Assembly: GCA_958296235.1 (NCBI GenBank)
Contig: OY282457.1
Coordinates: 3,529,338-3,593,337, forward strand
Direction of reading: 5' to 3'
Origin: an uncultured Candidatus Binatia bacterium
GTDB lineage: Bacteria; Desulfobacterota; Binatia; Bin18
DNA length: 64,000 nt
Position numbers and translations under genes: made by a program. Of this stretch, positions 24,890-32,441 are shown piece by piece (position 1 is the first letter of the stretch; each line of letters opens with the position of its first letter). The notes under the pieces are model-generated. The model searched no databases. It worked only from the letters and a program-made list of their open reading frames with translations, and was not told the DNA's origin.

Positions 24890-25424
24890 GTCTATTTGAG
24901 ATCAACCCGGCTGCTCTTTTTACCCTTTTTTTCGCCTTATTTTGGCGGGTCTGAGCAGGTTATTTTGTTGACGGTCCTACCCCCCCCCCTATGCGGGCGA
25001 AAGTGAGCAAAAACAGGCACTTAGCTTTTTATATGACACTTTTATGACACATAAGGGCCAGTAGGGGCGGTTGTGCGGGTTGGGCGTCATGTTCGCCTTG
25101 TACCGCATCTTGCTGGGAATGCAAAGAGGCGGCTCGATTGAAATACAAGACCGCTTGCCGTTTCTTGGCCTGTGGATTTTTGCCGGATACTTCCATACCT
25201 GTGGCCCGCTTCCAGTGGACGCACTCCCAGCCGCTTATCTGGTGACAGACCCGCAGAATGGCTCGACATATGAATAGACCGGCCCGAAATGCTCCCAGAT
25301 CACCGGAGCCGCCCGCCTTTTCCCGCCGAAATAGGGGAATGGGGCCTGTAGGTGTGATTGTGTCATGGCTCTCCCCGAAGACCCCCCACCCTAGCCCTCC
25401 CCCTCAAGGGGGGAGGGAATAAAA

Positions 25425-25535
25425 TGTAGGGGCACCCCCCCGTGGGTGCCCTGTTTGGTCCAACGTAGGGGCACCCCCCCCGTGGGTGCCCTGTTTGGTC
25501 CAATGTAGGGGCACCCCCCTGTGGGTGCCCTGTTT
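25425..25535. repeat. Three tandem REP palindromes
   Basis: Units starting at 25425, 25464 and 25504 each read (T/C)GTAGGGGCACCCCCC(C)GTGGGTGCCCTGTTT, containing a GGGCACCC/GGGTGCCC palindrome, and the first two are followed by GGTCCAA. The GTAGGGGC head is the same as that of the inverted repeat inside the RAYT gene at 27393. A CCCTAGCCCTCCCCCTC/GGGGGGAGGG palindrome precedes them at about 25390. Elsewhere in 24890-25782 I see no gene. Confidence 0.8.
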
Positions 25536-25589
25536 ATGGACGGATGATTCACGCCAGCGCCCAGGCTTACAGCCATTGGACGGCTCGGC

Positions 25590-25634
25590 GCAGGATGCGT
25601 TCATCTCGGTCCCGAAACACATGCACGGCATTAA
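25590..25634 (+). pseudogene. Remnant of a RAYT (REP-associated tyrosine) transposase
   Basis: This stretch encodes DAFISVPKHMHGI, matching DAFISIPKHMHGI of the larger RAYT gene at 27126. The HMH core is the histidine motif of Y1/IS200-like transposases. Flanking sequence on both sides is not recognisably RAYT, so this is an isolated fragment about 55 bases downstream of the REP tandem. Confidence 0.65.
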
Positions 25635-25782
25635 TGAAAAACTGTCTTTAATAAGAACAGTATGAACCCTCAAGAAGGGCTATATTATAGGCTTCCTTGC
25701 GTAAGGCCATTCAGTTTCTTTATATTAAAGTCTGCCTATCATACTAACCCGATTCGGCTTCGTTATTAAGTAAAAGTTAATT

Positions 25783-26964
25783 ATGGGTAATCACCTAAAC
25801 GACTATGCTTACCGCGCGGGGACATACAGGCGACAGCCAACCGGCTATCGGGCTTTCATTCCGGTGCCATTGCCGCCCAACCCGCCTATCCAGATTACCG
25901 GAGAGTTGCAAGTGTTACTCTCTCAGGCCGCTCTTGCCCTGGGTCGTCTCGACGGGTCTATCCAGACATTGCCCCAGCCGGATTTATTCGTCCTCATGTA
26001 CATTCGTAAAGAAGCGGTGCTGTCCAGCCAGATTGAGGGGACGCAAAGCTCATTACAGGACTTGCTGGCCGCCGAAGCGAGAATCTTCACACCGAATCAA
26101 CCGAACGACGTAGACGAAGTGGTGAACTATGTCAGTGCCATGAATCATGGCATCAGCCGGCTGTCCGAGCTCCCGGTTTCGATCCGACTGATCCGCGAAA
26201 TTCATACCAAACTCCTCCAAGGGGTGCGGGGTTCTCATCTCACGCCCGGCGAGGTGCGAACCAGCCAGAACTGGGTCGGCCCCGCTGGCTGTACACTTAA
26301 TGAAGCGGCCTTTGTCCCGCCGCCGCCTCATCAGATCATGCAGGACATGTCGCAATTGGAACGGTTTATCCATGCCGATACCGAATTGCCGTTGCTGGTC
26401 AAAATCGGATTGGTCCACGCCCAATTTGAGACGATTCACCCCTTCCTTGACGGGAACGGCCGAGTGGGACGACTACTCATCACCTTCTTGCTCTGTAAGC
26501 AAAAGGTCTTGCTCAAGCCGGTTCTCTACCTGTCCTATTTCCTCAAACAGCATCGGCAACAGTATTATGAGGAACTGCAATCGGTACGCGACAATGGGAC
26601 GTGGGAACAGTGGCTTGCCTTTTTCCTGCGTGGCATTGTGGAGGTGAGCGGACAGGCGACTGACACGGCACGGCGGATACTCGCTCTTCGTGAAGAGCAT
26701 CGTCGTATAATTACCGACAAATTTGGCCGTGCCGCCGGCAACGGTCATCGTGTGTTGGAATATATCTATAGACACCCGATTGTTTCGGTGGGTGACGTAC
26801 AAGGTTTGATCGAAACGACCTACCCGGCAGCGAACGCTCTCGTCGCACGGCTGGTCAAAAATGGCATTTTGCACGAGTTCACCGGCCAGACTCGCAACCG
26901 GAGATTCATGTACAAGAGCTATATTGATCTGTTTCACGAGACCGAGTCGGAGGCGAGCGTATGA
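25783..26964 (+). CDS. Fic family protein (AMPylating-type) with self-inhibitory motif
   Basis: The 393-residue protein has the Fic core HPFLDGNGRVGR (about residues 219-230), which places AMP or a related group on target hydroxyls. An N-terminal SSQIEGT helix (about 81-87) matches the (S/T)xxxE(G/N) inhibitory motif of class II Fic proteins, so the enzyme probably restrains itself. The C-terminal 80 residues look like a winged helix (DVQGLIETTYPAANALVARL). It sits between hsdM and hsdS on the same strand, a place where accessory genes are known in type I systems. Its target is unknown. Confidence 0.88.
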   Translation: MGNHLNDYAYRAGTYRRQPTGYRAFIPVPLPPNPPIQITGELQVLLSQAALALGRLDGSIQTLPQPDLFVLMYIRKEAVLSSQIEGTQSSLQDLLAAEARIFTPNQPNDVDEVVNYVSAMNHGISRLSELPVSIRLIREIHTKLLQGVRGSHLTPGEVRTSQNWVGPAGCTLNEAAFVPPPPHQIMQDMSQLERFIHADTELPLLVKIGLVHAQFETIHPFLDGNGRVGRLLITFLLCKQKVLLKPVLYLSYFLKQHRQQYYEELQSVRDNGTWEQWLAFFLRGIVEVSGQATDTARRILALREEHRRIITDKFGRAAGNGHRVLEYIYRHPIVSVGDVQGLIETTYPAANALVARLVKNGILHEFTGQTRNRRFMYKSYIDLFHETESEASV

Positions 26965-27063
26965 TTGCCAACCTCAACCCAGTTCCGCCCATTGGCGAGG
27001 GTACGGAGGAGGGTCAAAAATGAAACTCAAGAAAATGTTCAAGAGGTTGGCAGGATTAGGGAG

Positions 27064-27081
27064 GGCGAAAAATTTTTCGCC
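27064..27081. repeat. 18-bp perfect palindrome upstream of the RAYT gene
   Basis: GGCGAAAAATTTTTCGCC is a perfect inverted repeat within a GGGCGAAAAATTTTTCGCCTCTAC context that resembles a REP. It lies between the Fic and RAYT genes. The 160-base interval otherwise contains only very short frames. Confidence 0.6.
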
Positions 27082-27125
27082 TCTACCATGACGGTGCGTC
27101 ATGCCTACATGGCTTCGGGGGCGGA

Positions 27126-27717
27126 GTGACTAAGGGGGATTCACACCGGCGTCGTTCGCTCCGTTTAGCCGGGTTTGATTACGGTCGGGAAGGGGCGTAT
27201 TTCGTGACCGTCTGTACCCACAACCGGTCCAGCCTGTTCGGCGAAATTGTAAACGGAGAGATGCGGTTGAACGATGTCGGGCGGATGATCGCTACACAGT
27301 GGCGTTCTTTGTCCAAACGATTTCCAAGTGTTCAACCGGATGCGTTCATCTCGATCCCGAAACACATGCACGGCATTATCGCGTTGATCGATGTAGGGGC
27401 GGCCCTTGTGGCCGCCCAGGGCATGGCGCGCAGGATCAACCCCCCAAGACGGGCAACCACATGCCCCTACGAGATCATTGGGCACGGTGATAGGCGCGTA
27501 CAAATCATTGACAACGGTGGAATATGCGCGTGGGGTGAAAATATTGGGTTAGCCGCCGTTCGCTGGTACATTATGGCAACGGAATTATTATGAACATATC
27601 ATCCGCAACGAGACGGCCCTGAACCGGGTTCGCCAATACATCATGGACAACCCGGTCCGCTGGGCCGAAGACCCGGAGAATCCGAAAAGACAACCGTATA
27701 AAGGGGGACCGGCATAA
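27126..27717 (+). pseudogene. RAYT-type transposase, disrupted by an inverted REP pair and a stop
   Basis: The N-terminal half reads as a REP-associated tyrosine transposase: RRSLRLAGFDYGREGAYFVT, VCTHNRSSLFGE and DAFISIPKHMHGII with the HxH metal motif. After residue 90 the frame runs into the REP pair at 27393-27470. The family C-terminus continues in another frame (TVIGAYKSLTTVEYARGVK, then a TAG where Trp is usual, then WQRNYYEHIIRNE and RQYIMDNPVRWAEDPENP) until TAA 27715-27717. The gene is therefore frameshifted and carries an internal stop, so it is inactive. It separates Fic from hsdS. Confidence 0.8.
27393..27470. repeat. Inverted REP pair (REPIN-like) inside the RAYT gene
   Basis: GTAGGGGC at 27393-27400 and GCCCCTAC at 27463-27470 bound a 78-base segment with inner palindromes (GGCGGCC...GGCCGCC and GGGGG...). 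The same GTAGGGGC head starts each REP unit at 25425-25535, so the insertion belongs to the local REP family. The RAYT reading frame is lost across it. Confidence 0.75.
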
Positions 27718-27743
27718 CCACCTGCCGTAAGAACAGCGTTACC

Positions 27744-29084
27744 ATGACCCACAACCTCAAACGCTACTCGACCTACAAACCCTCCGGCATCGAATGGCTG
27801 GGCGATGTGCCGGCGCATTGGGAGGTACGGCCGAATCATACGATTTTGGCCGAAGTGAACGAACGGAATCATCCCGATGAACAAATGCTGTCAGTGACAA
27901 TCACGAAGGGCGTTATTCACCAGCGGTCACTGCTAGAAGACAGTTCAAAGAAAGACACCTCGCGGCTTGACCGGTCCGCCTACAAACTCGTCCGGCGAGG
28001 CGACATTGCCTACAATAAGATGCGAGCGTGGCAGGGTGCAATCGGCGCGTCTGAGTATCACGGTATCGTCAGTCCGGCGTATGTCGTGCAACGGCCAAGG
28101 AACGGAGCGAACTCACGTTACTTGCACTATTTACTGAGAACGCGAGCGTTCGCCAAAGAGGCTGAGCGCTGGTCGTATGGCATCACGTCGGACATGTGGA
28201 GTCTGCGGCCAGAGCATTTTAAGACGATTTATACGTGCGTCCCGCCCCTCCCCGAACAAGCCGCCATCGTCCGTTTCCTCGACCACAAAACCGCCGAGAT
28301 TGACGAAGCCATCAGCAAAAAGCAGCGTTTAATCGACCTGCTCAAAGAGCAAAAAGCCATTCTCATCGAGCAGGCCGTCACCAAAGGGCTGAACTCGAAC
28401 GTTCCCATGCGGGACAGCGGGGTGAAATGGATTGGGGAAGTGCCGGTGCATTGGGAGGTGATTTCTTTGAGGGCAGCGGCACATTCAATTCAAACAGGAC
28501 CATTCGGGAGCCAACTGCACGCTAGTGATTATGTAAGCGGTGGAATCCCTGTCATCAACCCGTCCCATATGCGCAATGGCGGTATTGAATCTGACCCTTC
28601 AAGCTCGATTAACCAGCACAAGGTAGAGGAATTATCAAGGCATCAACTCCAGCCCTGCGATATTGTTATGGCACGACGAGGAGAACTCGGTCGTTGTGCG
28701 CTGGTGACAGATGTAGAGGCAGGTTGGCTTTGCGGAACTGGTAGTCTTCGGATTAGGCCAAAGTCTCGAATATTTACCCCCGCCTATCTCCTTCTTATCC
28801 TGAACACACAGGGGATTAGAGACACTTTGAGTCTGTCATCAGTTGGTGCCACAATGGACAATCTGAACGCGGGAATGGTATCTCGATTGCGGCTCCCTCT
28901 GCCGCCCTTCCTAGAACAAGTCGCCATCGTAGAATACTTGGACAAGGCAACCGCCGCCATAGCCACCGCCATTGCCCGCACCCGCCGCCAAATCTCCCTC
29001 CTCCGGGAATACCGCGCCATCCTGATTGCCGATGTGGTGACGGGCAAGCTCGATGTACGGGAGGACGCCCCCCATGAAAGCTGA
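27744..29084 (+). CDS. hsdS: Type I restriction-modification specificity subunit
   Basis: The 446-residue protein shows the two-half HsdS design: KPSGIEWLGDVPAHWEV then target-recognition domain 1; a central conserved helix PLPEQAAIVRFLDHKTAEID followed by LIDLLKEQKAILIEQAVTKG; a repeated SGVKWIGEVPVHWEV then domain 2; and a second coil PPFLEQVAIVEYLDKATAAI. It determines the bipartite DNA target of HsdM and HsdR. The two recognition domains differ, so an asymmetric target is expected. Its end overlaps the OLD-like gene by 11 bases. Confidence 0.92.
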   Translation: MTHNLKRYSTYKPSGIEWLGDVPAHWEVRPNHTILAEVNERNHPDEQMLSVTITKGVIHQRSLLEDSSKKDTSRLDRSAYKLVRRGDIAYNKMRAWQGAIGASEYHGIVSPAYVVQRPRNGANSRYLHYLLRTRAFAKEAERWSYGITSDMWSLRPEHFKTIYTCVPPLPEQAAIVRFLDHKTAEIDEAISKKQRLIDLLKEQKAILIEQAVTKGLNSNVPMRDSGVKWIGEVPVHWEVISLRAAAHSIQTGPFGSQLHASDYVSGGIPVINPSHMRNGGIESDPSSSINQHKVEELSRHQLQPCDIVMARRGELGRCALVTDVEAGWLCGTGSLRIRPKSRIFTPAYLLLILNTQGIRDTLSLSSVGATMDNLNAGMVSRLRLPLPPFLEQVAIVEYLDKATAAIATAIARTRRQISLLREYRAILIADVVTGKLDVREDAPHES

Positions 29085-30801
29085 CTCCGTATACTTCAAG
29101 GGACATCTTTGTTTCCAAAAAGAGTGGGCTGGCTTCGACACTATCAAGCCGGTCAACGTCATCATCGGACGGAATAACTCTGGAAAATCACATCTGCTGG
29201 ATTTGGTTGAAGCATTAAGCCAAGGTGAACTTGGCGGTCGTAGTTGGCAATCTCGGTGTCGTGGCGTGTTAGACGAGGCGTCACTGAGAGGTTGGTTTGA
29301 CGAGGGCACAAGCGAGGGTGAACTTCGCGGGAATCACTGGCGCGAGCACGGCAGCTATTTTGTCGGTGCTGAGATAACGTGGGAAATTGATACGAGTGGG
29401 CATGTACCAAACGTGAGTTTCCTCGACGATTTCATATTAGATTCCCGCTATGGTGAGCGTTCGACCAAGGCTAGGCTTTCAGCAATTAAAGAACTCGTAA
29501 GTCAACCAACTCACCAACTCAACGGGAAGTCATTCCGCAGACTGCTTGCCGACCGTGATATTCAGGCTGAGAAGGATATATCCGAGCTCACCCTCGAAGC
29601 TGACGGCAGGGGGGCCTCAAATATCATCAGGCGTTTCATACTCAGTGCTAACCCTGGGTACCCAAGTGAGGTTATCCAACACGAGCTTCTCAATGGACTA
29701 AGTTCGATTTTTGGAGGTGACGGGCAATTTTCGGGAATTGAGGCAAAAATTCATGACGATGAAGGAGCGCCTGGACCAAAAGGCTATTGGGAGGTCTACC
29801 TTAGCGAGGAGAAAAAGGGATCGATCCCTCTCAGCAAATCGGGGAGCGGTCTGAAGACCGTTCTTTTAGTTCTGCTGAATCTATTGGTTATTCCCAAAAT
29901 TGAAGACAAGGAGAAGTCTCAATTTACATTCGCGTTCGAGGAACTTGAAAACAATCTTCACCCGGCCCTCTTGCGGCGACTTTTTCAGTATCTTGAAAAG
30001 TACGCCCTTGATGAACAAGCGACGATTTTTCTGACAACTCATTCAAGCACGGCCCTGGACTTTTTTGGGATGTCAGAGAACGCGCAGATCATCCACGTCG
30101 TTCATGATGGTGAGACGGCTAGCACGAAAACGGTTTCCGCACATTTTGATCGTCTTGGAGTCGTCTCCGAATTGGGCGCAAAACCGTCGGATTTGCTTCA
30201 GGCAAACGGCATAGTGTGGGTGGAGGGGCCTTCGGACCGTATGTATCTCAATCACTGGATTCGCCTCTATAGCGAAGGCCGTCTTCGAGAGGGTCGTGAC
30301 TATCAGTGCGCCTTCTATGGCGGAGCACTTTTGGCGCGGGTCGAGTTTCAACCTGCCGAGGAAGAAACTGAAGAACTTGTGAATTTGTTCCGGGTTAATC
30401 CGAACATCATTGTCATGTGTGACGGAGACCGTGATTCCGAGAATTCTCCTGTAAAGGACAGGGTGGAGAGGATTCGCAAGGAAGTCGAGAACATACCCGG
30501 GGCGCATATTTGGATAACCGCGGCCAGGGAAATTGAGAATTACCTTCCCGGTTCTGTTCTTGAGAAAGCCTCAGGCTTGCAGCCGCTCCCTGACCCTGAG
30601 CAGTATGAGAACTTCTTTCCTCGCACCGAAGCGGCGGACAAGTCGTACCTCGAAGCGAACATGAGTCGAAAGCATTGTGATAAGATGCGCCTGGCGATGC
30701 AGAGCGCTCCGCATATGACGAAGGACATAATGGCGGGTCGATTTGATTGGGAAGACCAGATGAAGGCAATCGTTGCCCGTATAGAATCCTGGAATACTTG
30801 A
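29074..30801 (+). CDS. OLD-like ATPase with C-terminal TOPRIM domain
   Basis: The 575-residue protein begins with an ABC/RecF-type ATPase: Walker A GRNNSGKSHL (about 31-40), a central LSKSGSGLKT signature and Walker B-like FAFEELENNLHP followed by IFLTTHSSTALDFF. A TOPRIM-type domain follows, with WVEGPSDRMYL (about 384) and IVMCDGDRDSE (about 447) supplying acidic metal ligands. This is the architecture of overcoming-lysogenization-defect nucleases, which act in phage defence. ATG 29074 has GGGAGGAC upstream and lies inside the end of hsdS, so it is co-translated with the restriction system. Confidence 0.83.
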   Translation: MKADSVYFKGHLCFQKEWAGFDTIKPVNVIIGRNNSGKSHLLDLVEALSQGELGGRSWQSRCRGVLDEASLRGWFDEGTSEGELRGNHWREHGSYFVGAEITWEIDTSGHVPNVSFLDDFILDSRYGERSTKARLSAIKELVSQPTHQLNGKSFRRLLADRDIQAEKDISELTLEADGRGASNIIRRFILSANPGYPSEVIQHELLNGLSSIFGGDGQFSGIEAKIHDDEGAPGPKGYWEVYLSEEKKGSIPLSKSGSGLKTVLLVLLNLLVIPKIEDKEKSQFTFAFEELENNLHPALLRRLFQYLEKYALDEQATIFLTTHSSTALDFFGMSENAQIIHVVHDGETASTKTVSAHFDRLGVVSELGAKPSDLLQANGIVWVEGPSDRMYLNHWIRLYSEGRLREGRDYQCAFYGGALLARVEFQPAEEETEELVNLFRVNPNIIVMCDGDRDSENSPVKDRVERIRKEVENIPGAHIWITAAREIENYLPGSVLEKASGLQPLPDPEQYENFFPRTEAADKSYLEANMSRKHCDKMRLAMQSAPHMTKDIMAGRFDWEDQMKAIVARIESWNT

Positions 30802-30880
30802 AGGGCAGGAGCCGCCACTTACAGATAACACCACAGCCCGAGGCGCTGCGGAGAAATACCCAACCGAGCGGAGGATTGTT

Positions 30881-31900
30881 GTGGCTCTGACAAAAATAGA
30901 ACTGGAACATTTTACCGCGTTCTCAAACCTGGCATTAGAGCTTTCGCCCGGCATCAACGTTCTTGTGGGCGCAAATGGCACAGGCAAAACCCACCTCATG
31001 AAGGTTTGTTACGCCGCGTGCGATGTGTCGAAGACAGGCGCGCCTTTCGCGTTCGCGGCGAAACTGGTCCGGGTATTTCTTCCCTTGGGTGGGGCCTTGG
31101 GACGCTTGGTCAAACGTCAAAAGGTGAGTGCGGTCGGAGCGATAAAGGTATGGCGTTGCTCGTCACACCCCCTGTCCCTGTCGTTTACCAACCATAGCGG
31201 CATGAGCCCCGGAAACGCCAGGCAATGGGCAGAACGGAAAATAGAATGCGTCTACATCCCGGTGAAGGAGATGCTTTCCAATGCGCCCGGGTTCTTGTCG
31301 CTGTACGCGGAGCGCGAAATTCACTTTGAAGAGGTCTATGCCGACATTCTGCACCGGGCCTATCGTCCGTTACTGCGTGGTCCTGTGGACAGCCGACGTA
31401 AGCGTTTGCTCACGAAACTGCAAAAGGTGATTGACGGAAAAATTACCGTCAGGAATGAAGAATTCTTCCTGCGTAACAAACAAGGCAACCTCGAATTCAC
31501 TCTGCTTGCTGAAGGAATGCGCAAACTTGGGCTTTTGTGGCTTTTGATACAGAACGGCGCTTTGCAGAACGGCTCCGTCCTGTTCTGGGATGAGCCTGAG
31601 ACCAACCTGAACCCAAAGCTGTTCGGCGTATTGATAGACATTCTGCTCGAATTGCAGCGCGACGGTGTCCAGATATTCCTGGCGACCCACGATTACGTCA
31701 TCCTTGAGGAGCTTAATCTCCAAAAAAAGAGCGGCGACAAAGTGGCTTTCCATTCGCTCTACCGAGAGGAGGGGACGGAAGAAATAGCCTGTAACACAAC
31801 GGACAGCTATCTTGACATCCACCCGAACGTCATTGCGGAAACGTTCACCGACCTTTACGACCGGGAAATTGAGCGCAGCCTGAAAGGTTCCACAGGATGA
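30881..31900 (+). CDS. AAA/RecF-like ATPase, partner of the downstream nuclease
   Basis: The 339-residue ATPase carries FSNLALELSPGINVLVGANGTGKTHL (Walker A at about 29-37), a KLGLLWLLIQNGAL segment, Walker B VLFWDEPETNLNP (about 233) and the LATHDY switch histidine, which is the layout of AAA_21/SMC-like chromosome-binding ATPases. The region between carries few known motifs. The stop overlaps the next start (ATGA at 31897), so it is tightly coupled to the PD-(D/E)XK-like protein. A sensor-ATPase plus nuclease pair in a restriction locus suggests abortive or DNA-degrading defence; this is inference. Confidence 0.8.
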   Translation: MALTKIELEHFTAFSNLALELSPGINVLVGANGTGKTHLMKVCYAACDVSKTGAPFAFAAKLVRVFLPLGGALGRLVKRQKVSAVGAIKVWRCSSHPLSLSFTNHSGMSPGNARQWAERKIECVYIPVKEMLSNAPGFLSLYAEREIHFEEVYADILHRAYRPLLRGPVDSRRKRLLTKLQKVIDGKITVRNEEFFLRNKQGNLEFTLLAEGMRKLGLLWLLIQNGALQNGSVLFWDEPETNLNPKLFGVLIDILLELQRDGVQIFLATHDYVILEELNLQKKSGDKVAFHSLYREEGTEEIACNTTDSYLDIHPNVIAETFTDLYDREIERSLKGSTG

Positions 31901-32406
31901 CGGTTCTCAGGGAAGGCAATCTGCAAATCACCATCAATAACGCGATAGAGGCGCGAAAGTTCGATGACGATACTAGCCACGGACTGAGCCACTGTATGAA
32001 GGCGGTGGATTTCGTTGTTGAGCTTCCTGACCGTTATCTGTTTATCGAGGTAAAGGACCCTCAAGACCCTCAGGCTCCCTCGGAGACCGATGAGGAGTAT
32101 ATTCAGCGATTCCAAAGTGGCCAGATTGACGAGAAATTCAAATATAAGTATCGGGACTCTTTTCTCTATGAATGGGCCTCGGGGCGAGCCGACAAGCCAG
32201 TCTTTTTCCTAGTGCTGATTGCGCTGGACTCCTTGACTGGGCTTCTTTTACTGAACAGGAAAAGAGAACTGGAACGCAAACTGCCTTTGCAAGGACCAGG
32301 GGCGCGTCCGTGGACCCGTCCGATTGTCAGGGGTTGTGGCGTGTTCAACATAGCTTCATGGAACAGGAACCTCCCCCAATATCCGGTCAGCCGCCGGAGG
32401 CCGTAA
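31897..32406 (+). CDS. Small PD-(D/E)XK-like nuclease, putative effector
   Basis: The 169-residue protein contains a compact nuclease-like core: VDFVVELPDRYLFIEVKDPQ with Asp 37, Glu 50 and Lys 52 in the D...ExK arrangement of PD-(D/E)XK enzymes. It ends with a GVFNIASWNRNLPQYPV segment that looks like a native, conserved terminus. It starts 4 bases inside the preceding ATPase gene and stops 35 bases before hsdR. I infer that it is the catalytic partner of the ATPase. The family name is not recognised. Confidence 0.65.
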   Translation: MTVLREGNLQITINNAIEARKFDDDTSHGLSHCMKAVDFVVELPDRYLFIEVKDPQDPQAPSETDEEYIQRFQSGQIDEKFKYKYRDSFLYEWASGRADKPVFFLVLIALDSLTGLLLLNRKRELERKLPLQGPGARPWTRPIVRGCGVFNIASWNRNLPQYPVSRRRP

Positions 32407-32441
32407 ATGAAAATGAGCGGGCAGCCGAAGAGAAGGTGCGC

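Noticed and set aside
25071..25277. A 68-residue open frame in the gap after hsdM
   Set aside because: No ribosome-binding site, no family resemblance and low-complexity composition; it looks like a chance frame in a repeat-rich gap.
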